A stretch of DNA of 64,000 nt from the NCBI RefSeq assembly GCF_009729415.1, contig NZ_MPKW01000005.1, positions 1 through 64,000 on the forward strand, read 5' to 3'. Under the pieces are notes generated by a model, which had not been told where the DNA came from, searched no databases, and saw only the letters and a program-made list of their open reading frames with translations. Both the position numbers and the translations under genes were made by a program. This document shows, piece by piece, positions 34,192-43,053 of this stretch; within the stretch, counting starts at the first letter, position 1; each line of letters begins with the position of its first letter. This DNA comes from Mycolicibacterium sp. CBMA 234. Its GTDB lineage: Bacteria; Actinomycetota; Actinomycetes; Mycobacteriales; Mycobacteriaceae.

Positions 34192-34563
34192 ATGACCGAC
34201 CCGAACATAACGAGCGACCCTGAGACCACCGCGGATGATGCCCAGGTACGCGAACTGGCCCAGATTCCCGCCGTCGAGGTGATCACGCGCGCTGCCGTCA
34301 TGCTGATGAGCGCAGCCGCCGAGAAACTGGGCCTGGCCGACGCCGACCCCGACGAGAGCCCGCACCGCGACCTGGACGAAGCCCGCCGCCTGATCACCGC
34401 TCTGGCCGGTCTCGTGCAGGCCTCGGCCGAGTACCTGGGACTGCACGCCGGACCGGTCCGCGACGGCCTCAAGAGCCTGCAGTTGGCGTTCCGGGAAGCC
34501 AGCGTCGCACCCGATGAGCCCGGCCACGGCCCGGGCGAGAAGTACACCGGCCCGGTCTGGTAA
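34192..34563 (+). CDS. DUF1844 domain protein
   Basis: 123-residue cytoplasmic protein with the DUF1844 core: [30 protein letters not shown], then [24 protein letters not shown] and [12 protein letters not shown]. The acidic N-terminal 18 residues look disordered. Function unknown. It is divergent from infC and lies ahead of lysX, separated by a GC-rich hairpin, so it is probably its own transcript. Confidence 0.88.
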   Translation: MTDPNITSDPETTADDAQVRELAQIPAVEVITRAAVMLMSAAAEKLGLADADPDESPHRDLDEARRLITALAGLVQASAEYLGLHAGPVRDGLKSLQLAFREASVAPDEPGHGPGEKYTGPVW

Positions 34564-34575
34564 CCCCCGCGCACC

Positions 34576-34607
34576 AGCCCCCGGCACGCCGACCCGCGCC
34601 GGGGGCT
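34576..34607 (+). terminator. GC-rich hairpin after the DUF1844 gene
   Basis: Perfect 10-bp arms AGCCCCCGGC / GCCGGGGGCT with a 12-nt loop, 12 bp after the DUF1844 stop. There is no adjacent T run, as is common for mycobacterial terminators. It separates this gene from lysX. Confidence 0.55.
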
Positions 34608-34648
34608 GCATACGCCGTTCTCATTTTCACCGAATATTGTCCGAACTT

Positions 34649-37600
34649 ATGACGTTGACGCCGAGCAGATCGCAGCAGCGCCCGACGACAATGCAGTGGG
34701 TTCCGGCTGCGGCCGGCTGGACGGTCGGTGTCATCGCGACACTGTCGCTGTTCGCCAGCCTGTCGCCGCTGATCCGGTGGATCATCCGCGTCCCACGCGA
34801 GTTCGTTAACGACTACCTGTTCAACTTCCCGGACACCAGCTTCGCCTGGTCGTTCGTCCTGGTCCTACTGGCCGCAGCGCTCGCAGCGCGCAAGCGGATC
34901 GCCTGGTGGATCCTGCTGATCTACATGGTCGGCGCCATCGGCTGGAACGTTTACGGCCTGCTGTCGGGCAACCGCCCGGTGGTCGACCTGACCGTCATGG
35001 AGGACCTGGGCGAGGCGGTGGGTCTGGTCTTCCACATCGGCGTCATCGTGGTCTTACTGATGTCCCGCAGTCAGTTCTGGGCCAAAGTCCGCCGCGGGGC
35101 ACTTCTCAAGGCCGCCGGGACCCTGGTCGCCGGCATGGCCGTCGGCATCCTGCTGGCCTGGGGCCTGCTCGAGATGTTCCCCGGGCGGCCACCGCTGGAG
35201 CCGGATTACCGGCTTGCCTACGCCGTGAACCGGGTCAGTGGTTTCGCCGCTGTCGGTAAAGAAGCGTTCGAGGGTGGGCATCCGCACGCCTTCCTCAATG
35301 CGCTGTTCGGTCTGTTTGGCGCGGTGGCGCTGATAGTCGCGGCCATCGTGCTGTTCCAGTCCCAGCGGGCCGAGAACGCGCTCACCGGCGAGGACGAGTC
35401 CGCCATCCGTGGACTGCTCGAGCTTTGGGGCAAGAACGACTCATTGGGCTACTTCGCCACCCGCCGGGACAAGGCCGTGGTCTTCGCCCCCAACGGCCGC
35501 GCCGCCATCACCTACCGGGTCGAAGTCGGCGTCTGCCTGGCCAGCGGCGATCCCGTCGGGGATCCGCGGGCCTGGCCGACGGCCATTGACGCCTGGTTGG
35601 CCCTCTGCCAGTCCTATGGCTGGGCGCCGGGTGTGATGGGTGCCAGCTCGGCCGGTGCCGAGGCCTATCGGCACGGCGGCCTGAATGCCCTGCAACTCGG
35701 TGACGAAGCGATCCTCCATCCGCAGAACTTCCGATTGTCGGGTCCCGACATGCGTGCTGTGCGTCAAGCCGTCACCCGGGCCCGGCGCGCAGGCCTCACC
35801 GTGCGGATGCGACGCCACCGCGACATCAGTCCCGCCGAGATGGCCGAGGTGATCACGCACGCCGACGCGTGGCGCGACACCGAAACCGAGCGTGGCTTCT
35901 CGATGGCGCTAGGACGCCTCGGCGACGCCTCCGACGGGGACTGCCTGCTGGTCGAAGCCGTGCAGGGCGACGGTCAGGTGGTCGCCATGCTCTCGCTGGT
36001 GCCATGGGGCAACAACGGGGTGTCGCTGGATCTGATGCGACGCTCCCCTGCATCCCCGAACGGGACCATCGAGCTGATGGTCAGTGACCTGTGCCAGCGG
36101 TCCGACGAGATAGGCGTCACCCGGATTTCGCTGAACTTCGCGATGTTCCGCTCGGCATTCGAGCAGGGCTCGCAGCTCGGCGCCGGCCCGATCCTGCGGC
36201 TGTGGCGCGCGCTGCTGGTCTTCTTCTCCCGGTGGTGGCAGTTGGAGACCCTGTACCGGTCCAACATGAAGTATCTGCCCGAGTGGGTGCCGCGCTACGC
36301 CTGCTACGAGGACGCGCGGCTGATCCCCCGCGTCGGTGTCGCCTCGGTCATCGCCGAGGGCTTCCTGATCCTGCCGTTCTCCCGCCGCGACGAGCAGCCC
36401 CACACCGGGCACCACACCGCCGCACCGAAAAACCTGATCGAGTCAGGTCGGCTGCATCCGGATGGCAGCGCCCCTGACATCAACGGGTTGGCGATCCCGG
36501 ATCTCGAGACCGCGGACCGTCGGCTACCCGACCAGGTACGGGTTCGGATGGCCAAACTGCAGGCGTTGCAGGACAACGGAATTGACGCCTACCCCGTCGG
36601 CCAGCCGCCGAGCCACACCATCGCCGAGGCACTCGAATGCCCCGCCAACACTGAGGTCTGCGTGGCCGGACGCGTGCTGCGGCTACGCGACTACGGCGGC
36701 GTGCTGTTCGCCCAACTGCGCGACTGGTCCGGCGAAGTCCAACTGCTGCTGGACAATTCGCTCCTCGCCGAGGGCAACGGGGCGAGCGAAGTGACGGAAA
36801 ACGGTCCGGTCGCCGAGTTCACTGCGGCGATCGACCTGGGTGACTTGATCGAGGTCTCGGGCGTCATGGGCGCCAGCCGCAATGGCACCGTGTCGGTGCT
36901 GGCGCACAATTGGCGCCTGCTCGGTAAGTGCCTGCGTCCGCTGCCCGACAAGTGGAAGGGCCTGACCGACCCCGAGGCCCGCGTCCGTACCCGGTATTTG
37001 GACCTGGCCATCAACACCGAGTCACGGGACCTGATCACCGCGCGCAGCCGGGTCCTGCATTCCATCCGGGAAACGTTGATGGGCAAGGGTTTCCTGGAGG
37101 TCGAGACCCCAATCCTGCAGCAGATCCACGGTGGCGCGAACGCCCGTCCGTTCGAGACTCACATCAACGCCTACGACCTGGATCTGTACCTGCGCATCGC
37201 ACCCGAGCTGTACCTGAAGCGCCTGTGCGTGGGCGGCGTCGAGCGCGTCTTCGAATTGGGCCGGGCCTTCCGCAACGAGGGCGTCGACTTCAGCCACAAC
37301 CCCGAATTCACCTTGCTCGAGGCATATCAGGCCCACGCCGACTACAACGTCTGGATCGACGGCTGCCGGGAGATCATCCAGAACGCCGCCGCTGCGGCCA
37401 ATGGCTCTCAGGTGGTCATGCGTCCGGGTCCGGACGGCACCCTGACGCCCGTTGACATCTCCGGAGTGTGGCCGGTCAAGACGGTGCACGACGCGGTGTC
37501 CGAGGCACTGGGCGAGCAGGTCACGCCCGAGACCGATGTGGCGACGCTGCGCAAATTGTGTGACGCCGCCACTATCCCGTACCGGACGCACTGGGATGCC

Positions 37601-38008
37601 GGTGCGATCGTGCTGGAGTTGTACGAGCACCTGGTCGAGGACCGCACCGAGGCGCCGACGTTCTACACGAATTTCCCCACCTCGGTGTCGCCGCTGACCC
37701 GCCCGCACCGCAGCATCCCTGGGGTCGCCGAGCGCTGGGACCTGGTGGCGTGGGGCGTCGAGCTCGGCACCGCGTACAGCGAGCTAACCGATCCAGTGGA
37801 GCAGCGCCGCCGCCTTGAGGAGCAGTCGCTGCTGGCCTCCGGTGGCGATCCCGAAGCCATGGAACTCGACGAGGACTTCCTGCAGGCCATGGAATACGCG
37901 ATGCCGCCGACCGGCGGTCTGGGCATGGGTGTCGACCGCGTGGTCATGTTGATCACCGGGCGCAGCATCCGCGAGACGCTCCCGTTCCCGTTGGCGAAAC
38001 CGAGGTAG
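34649..38008 (+). CDS. lysX: Lysyl-phosphatidylglycerol synthetase / lysyl-tRNA synthetase fusion
   Basis: 1119-residue LysX. The N-terminal third has about six or seven membrane helices (MprF-like flippase half), followed by a DUF2156/GNAT-like transferase domain (about 270-600: [40 protein letters not shown]) and a complete class II lysyl-tRNA synthetase (OB fold near 650-740; catalytic domain with [19 protein letters not shown] motif 2 read as [15 protein letters not shown] and [15 protein letters not shown] motif 3). It makes lysyl-tRNA and transfers the lysine to phosphatidylglycerol, which protects mycobacteria from cationic peptides. ATG 34649 starts the hydrophobic N-terminus; the longer frame to 34514 overlaps the DUF1844 gene. 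Confidence 0.96.
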   Translation: MTLTPSRSQQRPTTMQWVPAAAGWTVGVIATLSLFASLSPLIRWIIRVPREFVNDYLFNFPDTSFAWSFVLVLLAAALAARKRIAWWILLIYMVGAIGWNVYGLLSGNRPVVDLTVMEDLGEAVGLVFHIGVIVVLLMSRSQFWAKVRRGALLKAAGTLVAGMAVGILLAWGLLEMFPGRPPLEPDYRLAYAVNRVSGFAAVGKEAFEGGHPHAFLNALFGLFGAVALIVAAIVLFQSQRAENALTGEDESAIRGLLELWGKNDSLGYFATRRDKAVVFAPNGRAAITYRVEVGVCLASGDPVGDPRAWPTAIDAWLALCQSYGWAPGVMGASSAGAEAYRHGGLNALQLGDEAILHPQNFRLSGPDMRAVRQAVTRARRAGLTVRMRRHRDISPAEMAEVITHADAWRDTETERGFSMALGRLGDASDGDCLLVEAVQGDGQVVAMLSLVPWGNNGVSLDLMRRSPASPNGTIELMVSDLCQRSDEIGVTRISLNFAMFRSAFEQGSQLGAGPILRLWRALLVFFSRWWQLETLYRSNMKYLPEWVPRYACYEDARLIPRVGVASVIAEGFLILPFSRRDEQPHTGHHTAAPKNLIESGRLHPDGSAPDINGLAIPDLETADRRLPDQVRVRMAKLQALQDNGIDAYPVGQPPSHTIAEALECPANTEVCVAGRVLRLRDYGGVLFAQLRDWSGEVQLLLDNSLLAEGNGASEVTENGPVAEFTAAIDLGDLIEVSGVMGASRNGTVSVLAHNWRLLGKCLRPLPDKWKGLTDPEARVRTRYLDLAINTESRDLITARSRVLHSIRETLMGKGFLEVETPILQQIHGGANARPFETHINAYDLDLYLRIAPELYLKRLCVGGVERVFELGRAFRNEGVDFSHNPEFTLLEAYQAHADYNVWIDGCREIIQNAAAAANGSQVVMRPGPDGTLTPVDISGVWPVKTVHDAVSEALGEQVTPETDVATLRKLCDAATIPYRTHWDAGAIVLELYEHLVEDRTEAPTFYTNFPTSVSPLTRPHRSIPGVAERWDLVAWGVELGTAYSELTDPVEQRRRLEEQSLLASGGDPEAMELDEDFLQAMEYAMPPTGGLGMGVDRVVMLITGRSIRETLPFPLAKPR

Positions 38009-38074
38009 ACGCCAGCCCCTAGGCGGTCAGTTCGCTCACAGGAACTTTGCAGCTTCTAGGTTCACCATGGCGCT

Positions 38075-39469
38075 GTGGCGATCGGTGCAGCGACGGCCAG
38101 CTTTTGGGGCGAACAACGTTTCGTTTATGGCGAGCAACATATTTCGTTGATGCACGGCTGGCTGCCGACGACCGTTCAGGCCGTGGCGCTGACGGTGCTG
38201 ATCCTGGCGATCGGCTGGCGCAATCGCCGGTGGCGCACCATTTGGCTGCCCGCAGCGGTTGTCGCCGCCGTGCTGCTGACCATGGCGGCACGATGGTTCG
38301 TCGCATCGCAGGGCTGGTCCGATGAACCTGCGCCGCCGGGCGTCTGGGTGTGGACCGGCGTCACCGCGGCCGCGCTGATCCTGCTGATCCTGGGCTGGCG
38401 CGCCACGCGGTGGTGGCGCCGCGGGATGGCGGCGTTGTCGGTGCCGCTGTGCCTGCTGTGTGCGGCACTGACGCTGAACACGTGGGTGGGGTATTTCCCC
38501 AATCTCGACACCGCGTTGCAGCAGGCCAGTTCGGCACCGGTGCCCAATCAGACGCGGCCCGAGACCGTGGTCGCCATGCAGAAGGCCCGGCAGATACCGC
38601 GCAACGGATCCGTCGTGCAGGTCCAAACAGGCTCAGCCGCATCGGGATTCAGCCACCGCGACGAGTACGTCTACCTGCCGCCGGCATGGTTCGCGAGCAA
38701 CCCGCCACCTCCGCTGCCGACGCTGATGATGATCGGTGGCGAATTCAACACTCCGGCTGACTGGCTGCGCGCCGGCAACGCGATCAAGACCGTGGACGAC
38801 TTCGCTACTGCACATCAGGGCAACGCGCCCGTGTTGGTTTTCGTCGATACCGGCGGCGCGTTCAACAACGACACCGAGTGCGTCAACGGGCCGCGCGGCA
38901 ATTCCGCCGACCACCTCGTCAAAGATGTGTTGCCATTCATGACAGCCAAGTACGGCGTCAGTAGCGACCGTCGAAACCGCGGCATCGTCGGCTGGTCGAT
39001 GGGCGGTACCTGCGCAGTCGAGCTGACGGCGATGCACCCCGACCTGTTCAGCGCGTTCGTGGACATCGCCGGAGACATCGCGCCGAACGCCGGCAACCGG
39101 TCCCAGACCATCGCGCGACTGTTCGGTGGCAGTGCCGCCCGATACGCCGATTGGGATCCGATGACGGTGATGGGCCGGACCACGTATAGCGACGTCGCCG
39201 CCTGGTATGACATCAGCGGGCCGGCGTCGCGAGGGCCACTGCCCGCACAAACCGTTGCCGCGCATTCCCTTTGCGGCCTCGGCAGCACCCGCGGCATGCG
39301 GTGTGCGGTGGTCGAGCAACCGGGCAAGCACGACTGGCCGTTCGCCGCACAAGCATTCACTGTGACGCTGCCCTGGGTGGCCGGACAGATTGGGACACCG
39401 GGTGTGCCGCGGCTGCCGTTGCCCGGCGCGACGGCGCCGACCGTGCCGGTGGAGGCCGCCCGCCGGTAG
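38075..39469 (+). CDS. Membrane-anchored esterase (alpha/beta hydrolase), Rv1639c-like
   Basis: Up to 464 residues. About four membrane helices at the N-terminus (TVQAVALTVLILAIGW; IWLPAAVVAAVLLTMAA; VTAAALILLILGW; ALSVPLCLLCAALTLNTWVGY) anchor an outside-facing esterase D/antigen 85-like domain with nucleophile GWSMGG and FVDTGGAFNNDTECVNGPRG. A late EQPGKHDWPF supplies the His. The start is unsure: GTG 38075 gives the longest product, TTG 38147 / ATG 38150 start just before HGWLPTTVQ and fit a normal N-terminal anchor. Follows lysX by 66 bp on the same strand, the same order as in M. tuberculosis. Confidence 0.8.
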   Translation: MAIGAATASFWGEQRFVYGEQHISLMHGWLPTTVQAVALTVLILAIGWRNRRWRTIWLPAAVVAAVLLTMAARWFVASQGWSDEPAPPGVWVWTGVTAAALILLILGWRATRWWRRGMAALSVPLCLLCAALTLNTWVGYFPNLDTALQQASSAPVPNQTRPETVVAMQKARQIPRNGSVVQVQTGSAASGFSHRDEYVYLPPAWFASNPPPPLPTLMMIGGEFNTPADWLRAGNAIKTVDDFATAHQGNAPVLVFVDTGGAFNNDTECVNGPRGNSADHLVKDVLPFMTAKYGVSSDRRNRGIVGWSMGGTCAVELTAMHPDLFSAFVDIAGDIAPNAGNRSQTIARLFGGSAARYADWDPMTVMGRTTYSDVAAWYDISGPASRGPLPAQTVAAHSLCGLGSTRGMRCAVVEQPGKHDWPFAAQAFTVTLPWVAGQIGTPGVPRLPLPGATAPTVPVEAARR

Positions 39470-39473
39470 TCGG

Positions 39474-40532
39474 CTAGTAGTCGGCTTCTGCCGCAAGGAT
39501 TTCGGCTAGGAAGGCGTCCGGGCCGGGGTTGGTGAGCCGGGCCCGGGCGAACCGACGGATATGCTCCCGCACCGATGCAGGCTCGTCGGAGTCGGCACCC
39601 ACGATGACGGCGGTGTCGGCCCAATCATGCGCCCACGCTTGGGTTTCGGTGACCGCGAGCACCAGGGTGGCGTTGCCGTCGATGTCCAGTGCCCCGCTGG
39701 CATTGACGGGCCCCGAGTCCAGACGCACTCGGACCCCGTCGGCGGGACCGATGGTGGCGACACTGATGTCGGCGACGACGGCCCCGTCGCGCGGGTGCAC
39801 GGACCACTCGACAGTGTTCTCGGCAGCGTCGAAGGTGCGCGGCGGCACCGCCGTCCACGCGACCGACGCGACGCCGCGCGCGATCGCGGTTCCGTCGTCG
39901 GTCCCCGGCTTACCGGCCGCGAGCGCGTAGTCGTCGCGCCGCGGTTGCGTCTGTGGTGCAAGGATTTCCGACCAGTCCCCCAGACCGATGTCGTCGACAA
40001 GCGTGACGCAAGTGTCGAGAAGGTCAAGTACCCGAGGATCACCGGAGGCCGCCGCGCGCACCAACGCCTGCCGATGCGGTGCGAGCAGATCGGCGATATC
40101 CGAATCCAGGGTGTCCTGCGTGAAGTAGTCCTCCAACGCCGCGGTGCGCAGCGCCACCTCAGCGTCGAGTAACGCCGGATCCAACGCGGTGATGCCGTCG
40201 CGCGCACTCGTGGGCCACCACCGCCGCAACCAGTGCCCAATCGCCAGACGGCGAAGTGCCGCAAGAGCTTCGGGCTGCGGAGCGAGGTCAGCGAGATCGA
40301 CGTCGCGCCCGGCCTCGACAGCGGCGACCACCGCGACATGTCCGGCCTCCCCCAGCACCCGCCACAACCAGTCCGCCGCAGCAAGATCGGTGAAGGTGAT
40401 CCGCACCGGCTGCGCCGGATCGTGCACCGTCCACGCGAGGACGGCGCCGCTGGCCTCGAGCACCGCCACCTCGGGCGGTTCATGTACCTCGGGCCCCAAC
40501 GCCCACAAACCGGATTCGACAGTGAGTTTCAT
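39474..40532 (-). CDS. Unknown protein, fourth gene of the TPR-CHAT operon
   Basis: 352 residues, no recognised family. N-terminal 60 residues alternate as beta strands (VAVLEASGAVLAWTV, VRITFTDLAAADWLWRVLG); a helical, Trp-containing middle follows (ALRRLAIGHWLRRWWPTS; LLAPHRQALVRAAASG), and the C-terminal 150 residues are again beta-rich (VEWSVHPRDGAVVADISVATIG, GALDIDGNATLVLAVTETQ). No signal peptide or membrane segment. Its ATG overlaps the stop of the 441-residue protein gene as ATGA. Being coupled to a caspase-like protease gene, it could be a partner or substrate; this is inference only. Confidence 0.75.
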   Translation of the reverse strand: MKLTVESGLWALGPEVHEPPEVAVLEASGAVLAWTVHDPAQPVRITFTDLAAADWLWRVLGEAGHVAVVAAVEAGRDVDLADLAPQPEALAALRRLAIGHWLRRWWPTSARDGITALDPALLDAEVALRTAALEDYFTQDTLDSDIADLLAPHRQALVRAAASGDPRVLDLLDTCVTLVDDIGLGDWSEILAPQTQPRRDDYALAAGKPGTDDGTAIARGVASVAWTAVPPRTFDAAENTVEWSVHPRDGAVVADISVATIGPADGVRVRLDSGPVNASGALDIDGNATLVLAVTETQAWAHDWADTAVIVGADSDEPASVREHIRRFARARLTNPGPDAFLAEILAAEADY

Positions 40533-41854
40533 CCCGTCGCCTCCAATTCCAGCATCGCTTTGATGCGCTGGCGGTGATCCAGGCTGACCGATCGGGCGAC
40601 CCCGTCCAATAGGGCACGGACCTCACCGGCGTCGTCGCAGGATTCTTGCCAGACGTCGCGCCCGTGGAGTCGAGCCCACAACCGGGACACGTACGGGCGG
40701 ACGAACGCCGCGAGGTCGTCGACCACCTGCTGCTGGCGCGGATGCATCGGCCCGCCATCGGTCAGGTACCGGCGGGCGTGCAGGACGTACGCCTCCTTAC
40801 GAAGCCGCGCCTGAATCTGGCCGGCCAGGTGATAGCGCGGCCGGCGATTCACCTCCAGTGGCGCGAGGTCCATTCCGATCTCGATACCGGCGACCAGCGT
40901 GGCCTGGTTGTCCTCGGCCAGCAGGCCCCACGGCGAGGCCGAACGGTCCGCCTCTTCGGCACACAGCGTCGGCACGTCGGGCAGCTCGTCGCGGTCCAGA
41001 GCGCGGCGCAGCGTCGCCCGGACCCGATCCACGATGCTGCGGTCCAGCGGGCGGTCGGCGGGCCGGGCGCCGGTCACCGTCGGCTTCTGTTGCGGCGCAA
41101 CGGCGCACAGTCCGATCTGGGCGACAGACCATGGGGCATCGGCAGATTCGTCACGCATCCGGGCGCCGAAGTTGTACGGGGTGGCATCGCCGATCAACGA
41201 CTCCCAGACCCGCTGGCGCGCCGCCTCAGCGTTGTGTCCGCCGGACGGGCCCAGCACCGTCGCGAGGCCGGCCAGGAAGGGCTCGCATGATTCGTTGTCT
41301 GCCCGGACGTCGTCCCAACTCGCGTCCAACTGACGTGACAACGTCTCCAGCACAGCGGGATCGGCGAGATATTCGTGCAGCCGTTCCACCGCGGTGCGGT
41401 CGCGATCGCCGTGGACGTCACGCAGTGCCGCGGCGGCGATTGCCGAATCATCCTGCCCGGGTTCGCCTCTGGTAGCAGCCAACTCGAAGCACACCGGGAA
41501 GTAGAGCTCCTGAGCATTGCCGGTGGTAATCCGGTCCCGGCGGCGCTGCACTTTGAGCAGAGCGAACCACTGTGCCGCAGCCCGCAATTGCATCGACTGA
41601 TCGATGATGGCCCGACGCATCTCGGCCGCGACATCCGCGGCGACCACAGGTGCCGAATATTCCGGGTGCGCGCGCAGCCGGAGCACCAGCGGATCGATGA
41701 TGCGTTTGACCGCACGGCTCAACGGACCGCCGTCGGGGCTGCTCAGCAATTCCAGGCCCGGGCCGATCTCCCGCCACGCGGCGTCGATGACCGCGCGACG
41801 TGGCTGCGGCCCGCTGGTCATCGGCCAAGGATAGGCGGTCGGCTGCGGCCTCAT
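40529..41854 (-). CDS. Unknown protein, third gene of the TPR-CHAT operon
   Basis: 441 residues, mostly predicted helix, no recognised family, no signal or membrane segment. Notable patches are GPLSRAVKRIIDPLVLRLRAHPE, RRAIIDQSMQLRAAAQWFALLKVQRRRDR, SPWGLLAEDNQATLVAGIEIGMDLA and YHLAGQIQARLRKEAYVLHARRYL. ATG 41854 lies 2 nt after the CHAT gene stop (TGA-TC-ATG); ATG 41821 (MTSGPQPRR) is an alternative. Tight spacing on both sides means it is made with the protease and the 352-residue protein. Confidence 0.75.
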   Translation of the reverse strand: MRPQPTAYPWPMTSGPQPRRAVIDAAWREIGPGLELLSSPDGGPLSRAVKRIIDPLVLRLRAHPEYSAPVVAADVAAEMRRAIIDQSMQLRAAAQWFALLKVQRRRDRITTGNAQELYFPVCFELAATRGEPGQDDSAIAAAALRDVHGDRDRTAVERLHEYLADPAVLETLSRQLDASWDDVRADNESCEPFLAGLATVLGPSGGHNAEAARQRVWESLIGDATPYNFGARMRDESADAPWSVAQIGLCAVAPQQKPTVTGARPADRPLDRSIVDRVRATLRRALDRDELPDVPTLCAEEADRSASPWGLLAEDNQATLVAGIEIGMDLAPLEVNRRPRYHLAGQIQARLRKEAYVLHARRYLTDGGPMHPRQQQVVDDLAAFVRPYVSRLWARLHGRDVWQESCDDAGEVRALLDGVARSVSLDHRQRIKAMLELEATG

Positions 41855-41856
41855 GA

Positions 41857-43053
41857 TCAGCGCGCGCCGTCAACGGTGAAGGTCACCAGGGCGGCCCAGT
41901 AGACCGGGCTCAGCGCCGCCTCATCGGTTCGCCAGTGGTGCAGGCAGGCTCGCTGCCACTGATTCACGGCCCGCGCCGGTGTGGCCGCCTCATGCGCGGT
42001 GTCGACGGCGATGATCGCAGCAGACATGGGATCGGCGAATTCGTCGGTCGTGACAGATCGATAACCCGCCGTTGTCGGCAGTGACCACAGGGTTGCGGTA
42101 ACCACCTGGGCGCCACCGAGAATCATCGCCGCAACCAGACCGGTGGCTTCGTCGAACCGGTAGTCGGCACCTGAGGCGCAGGCCAGCAGCGCCACCTTGG
42201 GCGGGATTGGCAGCGCCATGACCATGATGTCGCCGGCGGTCAGGGGCGTGGACTCAGCGAGGTGCAGGGCCGCCCGGTCGGCCTGCCCGTCGTGGTCGGG
42301 GGCAGCGCTGGCATGGCCGACGTACACGAGCCGCGACGGCTGCTGTGCCAGTTGCGCTGCCAGCCAATGCCGGTCAGTGTCGACGCGACGGAACAGTTCC
42401 GCTGGCGCGTTCACCGACGGCAGTGCAGGACGCTCGGCGAAGTGCCGGGCGAGCACCGTGTCCGACGACGGCCGGCCCAGCACCGAGCCAAGCGCCGAAT
42501 CCGGCCGTTGGCCGGGCACTTTCGGGTCCAGCACGAGAACCGGTGGGCCGTCGGCCGGATTCGGTTGCCGGCGGGGCGCATTCGCAATGTTGGGAGGAAC
42601 CGCCAACAGGATATCGGCCAGCTCGATCAGGCGGTGGTCAGTGGCACCGGCCGGTGGGGCCAGCAGCCCCCACGGCACCCGGCTCAGACGGGTGCTCGGC
42701 GACACGAAAAGTACGGGTAGCTCGGGCCCGTCCCCGCACTGCCGCAGCAGATCCCAGGCATCCTCCGGCACCAGCACGCCCAGGAGTTGGGCTAACTCCT
42801 GCTCTCTTAGGGGCGCCGAAAACGGGCCGGTTGTCAGCGACCGTACTAAGGCGTCCGAAAGTTGTTCACCCGGAAGCGGATCCGGCAGCGCCTCGGCCAG
42901 CACCGACGTCAACGCAAGGAGGGCATCCTCGGCCACCACCCAGGTGACCATCCGCTCGCGGGATCCGAGCACCCGCAGGCTGGCATACGTCGCTATCCCC
43001 ACATCGGCGAAGCGCAGCACCAGTGTCGTTGCAGTGGAGCTGGTTACGGACAT
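41857..43053 (-). CDS. CHAT domain (caspase-like) protease
   Basis: 398 residues. The C-terminal 290 residues are a CHAT domain, a clan CD cysteine peptidase related to separase and caspases. The catalytic pair is visible as His247 in RLVYVGHAS and Cys292 in VALLACASG, each at the end of a beta strand as expected; LFVSPSTRLSRVPWGLL and the closing SPVYWAALVTFTV also match the family. The N-terminal 100 residues (ADVGIATYASLRVLGS; LVRSLTTGPFSAPL) are a separate small domain. ATG 43053 overlaps the end of the TPR gene by 10 bp. Bacterial CHAT proteases are usually activated by a partner and cut specific neighbours; the TPR protein is the obvious regulator. Confidence 0.88.
   Translation of the reverse strand: MSVTSSTATTLVLRFADVGIATYASLRVLGSRERMVTWVVAEDALLALTSVLAEALPDPLPGEQLSDALVRSLTTGPFSAPLREQELAQLLGVLVPEDAWDLLRQCGDGPELPVLFVSPSTRLSRVPWGLLAPPAGATDHRLIELADILLAVPPNIANAPRRQPNPADGPPVLVLDPKVPGQRPDSALGSVLGRPSSDTVLARHFAERPALPSVNAPAELFRRVDTDRHWLAAQLAQQPSRLVYVGHASAAPDHDGQADRAALHLAESTPLTAGDIMVMALPIPPKVALLACASGADYRFDEATGLVAAMILGGAQVVTATLWSLPTTAGYRSVTTDEFADPMSAAIIAVDTAHEAATPARAVNQWQRACLHHWRTDEAALSPVYWAALVTFTVDGAR

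Noticed and set aside
39474..41854. The two unknown proteins of the CHAT operon as bacterial gasdermins
   Set aside because: They are longer (352 and 441 residues) than typical bacterial gasdermins and show no N-terminal cysteine/palmitoylation pattern or obvious amphipathic pore-forming strands. A structure search would be needed to be sure.
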